This document shows, piece by piece, positions 62,400 through 64,000 of a stretch of DNA of 64,000 bases. This DNA comes from Hofstenia miamia. Its lineage: Eukaryota; Xenacoelomorpha; Acoela. The DNA lies in assembly GCA_004352715.1 (NCBI GenBank), contig SCFE01000118.1, positions 1,262,312 to 1,326,311 on the forward strand, written 5' to 3'. Made by a program: the position numbers and the translations under genes. How positions within the stretch are numbered: position 1 is the first letter of the stretch; each line of letters opens with the position of its first letter. A model generated the notes under the pieces. That model searched no databases. It was not told the origin of the DNA and saw only the letters and a list, made by a program, of their open reading frames with translations.

Positions 62400-62840
62400 A
62401 ATTTAAGGTTAGTTTCAATTGTCACACATTTACTGGTAAATCATTCCATGCTTTAATGGCTGTGACAAGAAACGAGTTTTTTAAGAATTGTTATTCGAAT
62501 TTCCAATGTCCTGTCATGATGTTCTTTTGTTATAAGATAGCTGTCAATATGTCAGAAAGTGTAATTTATCGTAAGTCTTGCTTTGATTGTGGATATCTCA
62601 TGATTTCAGTAAAGAAGAATTTGATTGAAGATAAACACATGAAATTATACTTGAAGGCTTGACTTTATTCGACTGACCTTTGCATAAACGTTCCGCCCAT
62701 TTAATTGGCGAATAAATTTTGTTTAATAATGAATACAATATCTAAAATGACAATTCTAGATTTGAGCAATAATTTCTGGCGTATTTCTGTGTCTACAATT
62801 TCCATATACCGGTTATGTGCAAATTGCACTTCAAACCCAT
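62400..62840 (-). mobile_element. LINE C-terminal remnant
   Basis: Minus-strand fragments culminate in FLKNSFLVTAIKAWNDLPV (about 62497-62441), matching the SF-----WN-LP signature at the end of LINE reverse transcriptases; upstream frames are broken. Part of it (62615-62769) recurs at 63292-63446. Confidence 0.55.
62615..62769. repeat. 155-bp duplication, copy 1
   Basis: From AAGAATTTGATTGAAG to AGATTTGAGCAA; almost identical to 63292-63446. Confidence 0.9.
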
Positions 62841-63267
62841 TGCCATTTTATCCAAGAAAGAAGGGATATATTCGATTTAGGGCAACTCATTGTCAATAAC
62901 TACTTATAAATACTTAAAGTTATTAATTTTTACAATAAATATATTAGAAAATGCAATTTTTTGAGAAATGGGCGGTGTCAATCTCTAGTCACACTGGTAA
63001 AACCGGCCAACAATTTTCCGCCGGTACCAGCTGAATTGAAATGCCTGCCTAAAACATATTTAGGTATGGCAAAGATCTTTTCTTCCATGCAGATGAAAAA
63101 CATTCATCTAATAGTAGAGGAATCATTTATTAAGCAAATATTTGCTTGTAGTCCAATGAAGTCCTAGCGAAATCAGCACAAATCTTGCTACCAAACGTCG
63201 AGGACAATAAGCCAAAATCAAGCAGAAACAACAATTTTATAGACAACATTAACTATGAGAAATTGTA

Positions 63268-63290
63268 TATATATATATATATATATATAT
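63268..63290. repeat. (AT)n microsatellite at contig join
   Basis: A TA run ends at the single N at 63291. Confidence 0.9.
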
Positions 63291-63291
63291 N
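63291..63291. other. Single-N contig join
   Basis: Followed at once by a second copy of 62615-62769. Confidence 0.9.
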
Positions 63292-63446
63292 AAGAATTTG
63301 ATTGAAGATAAACACATGAAATTATACTTGAAGGCTTGAGTTTATTCGACTGACCTTTGCATAAACGTTCCGCCCATTTAATTGGCGAATAAATTTTGTT
63401 TAATAATGAATACAATATCTAAAATGACAATTCTAGATTTGAGCAA
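63292..63446. repeat. 155-bp duplication, copy 2
   Basis: Copy of the LINE fragment at 62615-62769. It diverges from the first copy exactly after TTTGAGCAA, where the inverted-repeat cassette begins. Confidence 0.9.
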
Positions 63447-63474
63447 ACGATATTGCTCAATCGTGCTATAGTAC

Positions 63475-63640
63475 GATGACAGTATACACAATGAAGATGA
63501 CTTAGAAGCAGCACTTATGCAAGCGAATGGAAACGAAGTTGAAAGAGACGAAGTTGGAGAAGAAGCTGAAGGAGAAGAAGTTGGAGGCGAAGTTGAAGAA
63601 GAGCATTGGTATAGGTGGCACAGGTCAAGGGTATTCTAAG
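63475..63640 (+). pseudogene. Acidic frame upstream of the Cys-rich tail
   Basis: Starting at GATGACAGT this frame reads DDSIHNEDDLEAALMQANGN, then repeated EVGEE-type units, and stops at TAA (63638-63640), overlapping the Lys-rich frame of the Cys-rich ORF. It probably represents the true upstream coding frame of the transposon protein, separated from the tail by a frameshift in the GAAGTTGGAGAAG-type repeats. Confidence 0.4.
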
Positions 63641-63751
63641 TGCAATTGTACTGGAACATGTCAGAGTAGAACATGTAGATGTAAAAAAAACTCGTTAAAA
63701 TGTTCCATCCATTGTCATCCAAATGGAAAAAAATGTTTGAACAAACTGTGA
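63527..63751 (+). CDS. Cys-rich protein tail, integrase-transposon (KRBA2-like) type
   Basis: A 74-codon frame. Residues 1-26 are a Lys/Glu repeat (KLKETKLEKKLKEKKLEAKL), likely helical. Residues 27-37 are Gly-rich (IGIGGTGQGYS). Residues 38-74 carry a zinc-binding-like pattern: KCNC, then C at TCQ, TCRC, LKC, HCH and KKC, i.e. C-x-C-x3-C-x4-C-x-C-x6-C-x3-CH-x6-C. GQGY-KCNC followed by this spacing is, from memory, the style of the C-terminal tail of integrase-core proteins of the KRBA2-like group in invertebrates; a CXC (tesmin-type) domain is an alternative. The integrase core is absent here. Upstream in another frame the same DNA encodes an acidic stretch (see 63475-63640), hinting at a frameshift. 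The start codon is therefore uncertain and the gene is probably a fragment. Confidence 0.6.
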   Translation: METKLKETKLEKKLKEKKLEAKLKKSIGIGGTGQGYSKCNCTGTCQSRTCRCKKNSLKCSIHCHPNGKKCLNKL

Positions 63752-63891
63752 CTTTATTAAGCTGTACTAATTAATTTTTCATTTGTGTTTTTTCGAACAC
63801 AATACATGCTTTTTGCGCAATCCTGTGTTTGGTATAGCTCGTTTATAGTAATTGGGCAAATTAATTGGGCAATACGCGAAAAGAGCAATTT

Positions 63892-63951
63892 TGATGCTCA
63901 ATTCTAGAATTGAGCAATACCGTTTGCTCAAATCTAGAATTGAGCAAGACA
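63892..63951. repeat. Palindromic 30-bp minisatellite, two units
   Basis: Two adjacent 30-bp units, each a (near-)palindrome of half-site TGCTCAAWTCTAGA. The core 63894-63915 is perfectly palindromic and 63924-63947 has one mismatched pair. A partial third TGATTGAGCAC follows at about 63954. Confidence 0.8.
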
Positions 63952-63964
63952 CATGATTGAGCAC

Positions 63965-63966
<2 letters not shown>

Positions 63967-63998
<32 letters not shown>
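63967..63998. repeat. (AT)n microsatellite at right edge
   Basis: Pure TA run ending the window. Confidence 0.9.

Positions 63999-64000
<2 letters not shown>

Larger units (their letters stand above)
63428..63942 (+). mobile_element. Inverted-repeat-bounded cassette with Cys-rich ORF
   Basis: Left arm 63428-63461 (CAATTCTAGATTTGAGCAA, then ACGATATTGCTCAAT) and right arm 63909-63942 are inverted copies, 33 of 34 bases identical. They bracket about 447 bp holding the Cys-rich frame. TTGAGCA/TGCTCAA words recur in and outside the arms, as in subterminal transposase-binding repeats. A non-autonomous or decayed DNA transposon is the simplest reading, but no flanking duplication was identified. 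Confidence 0.6.

Noticed and set aside
1-64000. tRNA, rRNA, CRISPR arrays and prokaryotic operons
   Set aside because: No tRNA B-box-like clover-leaf, rRNA core or regularly spaced direct repeat with spacers was recognised; the content is that of an animal genome.

Overview
This window is a gap-ridden piece of an AT-rich (roughly 70% A+T by eye) invertebrate animal genome. The evidence is spliced coding exons of a rhodopsin-family neuropeptide receptor, long introns, many (AT)n microsatellites, Tc1 and hAT-type DNA transposons, and several CR1/Jockey-type LINE remnants. I cannot name the species. No rRNA, tRNA, CRISPR array or bacterial-style gene cluster was recognised.

Layout. 0.45-2.0 kb: minus-strand LINE reverse-transcriptase relic with a nested hAT-type MITE. 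2-9.5 kb: mostly non-coding, with one 226-bp duplication across a gap. 9.5-12.15 kb: a 1.33-kb segment present twice, joined by one N. 12.8-14.8 kb: decayed plus-strand Tc1 abutting a LINE 3' end. 15.6-16.2 kb: hAT-type element with target-site duplication. 17.05 kb: possible signal-peptide exon. 22.3 kb: 2 x 92-bp tandem repeat. 24.85-27.48 kb: Tc1-family element with TIRs and TA duplication but a disabled transposase; a second, partial copy ends at 28.9 kb. 31.4-37 kb: dense hAT-type debris and a LINE tail. 42.4 kb: 92-bp near-perfect palindrome. 51.7-53.9 kb: two phase-compatible exons of a peptide GPCR, the only confident host gene. 54.5-57.5 kb: a nearly full-span but dead LINE on the minus strand. 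57.8 kb: short hAT-type MITE. 60.8 kb: possible minus-strand terminal exon. 62.4-64 kb: another LINE C-terminus, then a Cys-rich cassette bracketed by 34-bp inverted repeats and a palindromic minisatellite.

The genes do not form a system; host coding content is sparse and the rest is layered transposon history. Assembly matters here: at four single-N joins and two longer gaps the sequence after the join repeats sequence found shortly before it or nearby, so several apparent duplications may be unmerged alleles or contig overlaps. The most unusual items are the Cys-rich cassette with inverted repeats near the right edge, the palindrome at 42.4 kb, and the MITE carrying four AACCGGTT sites.
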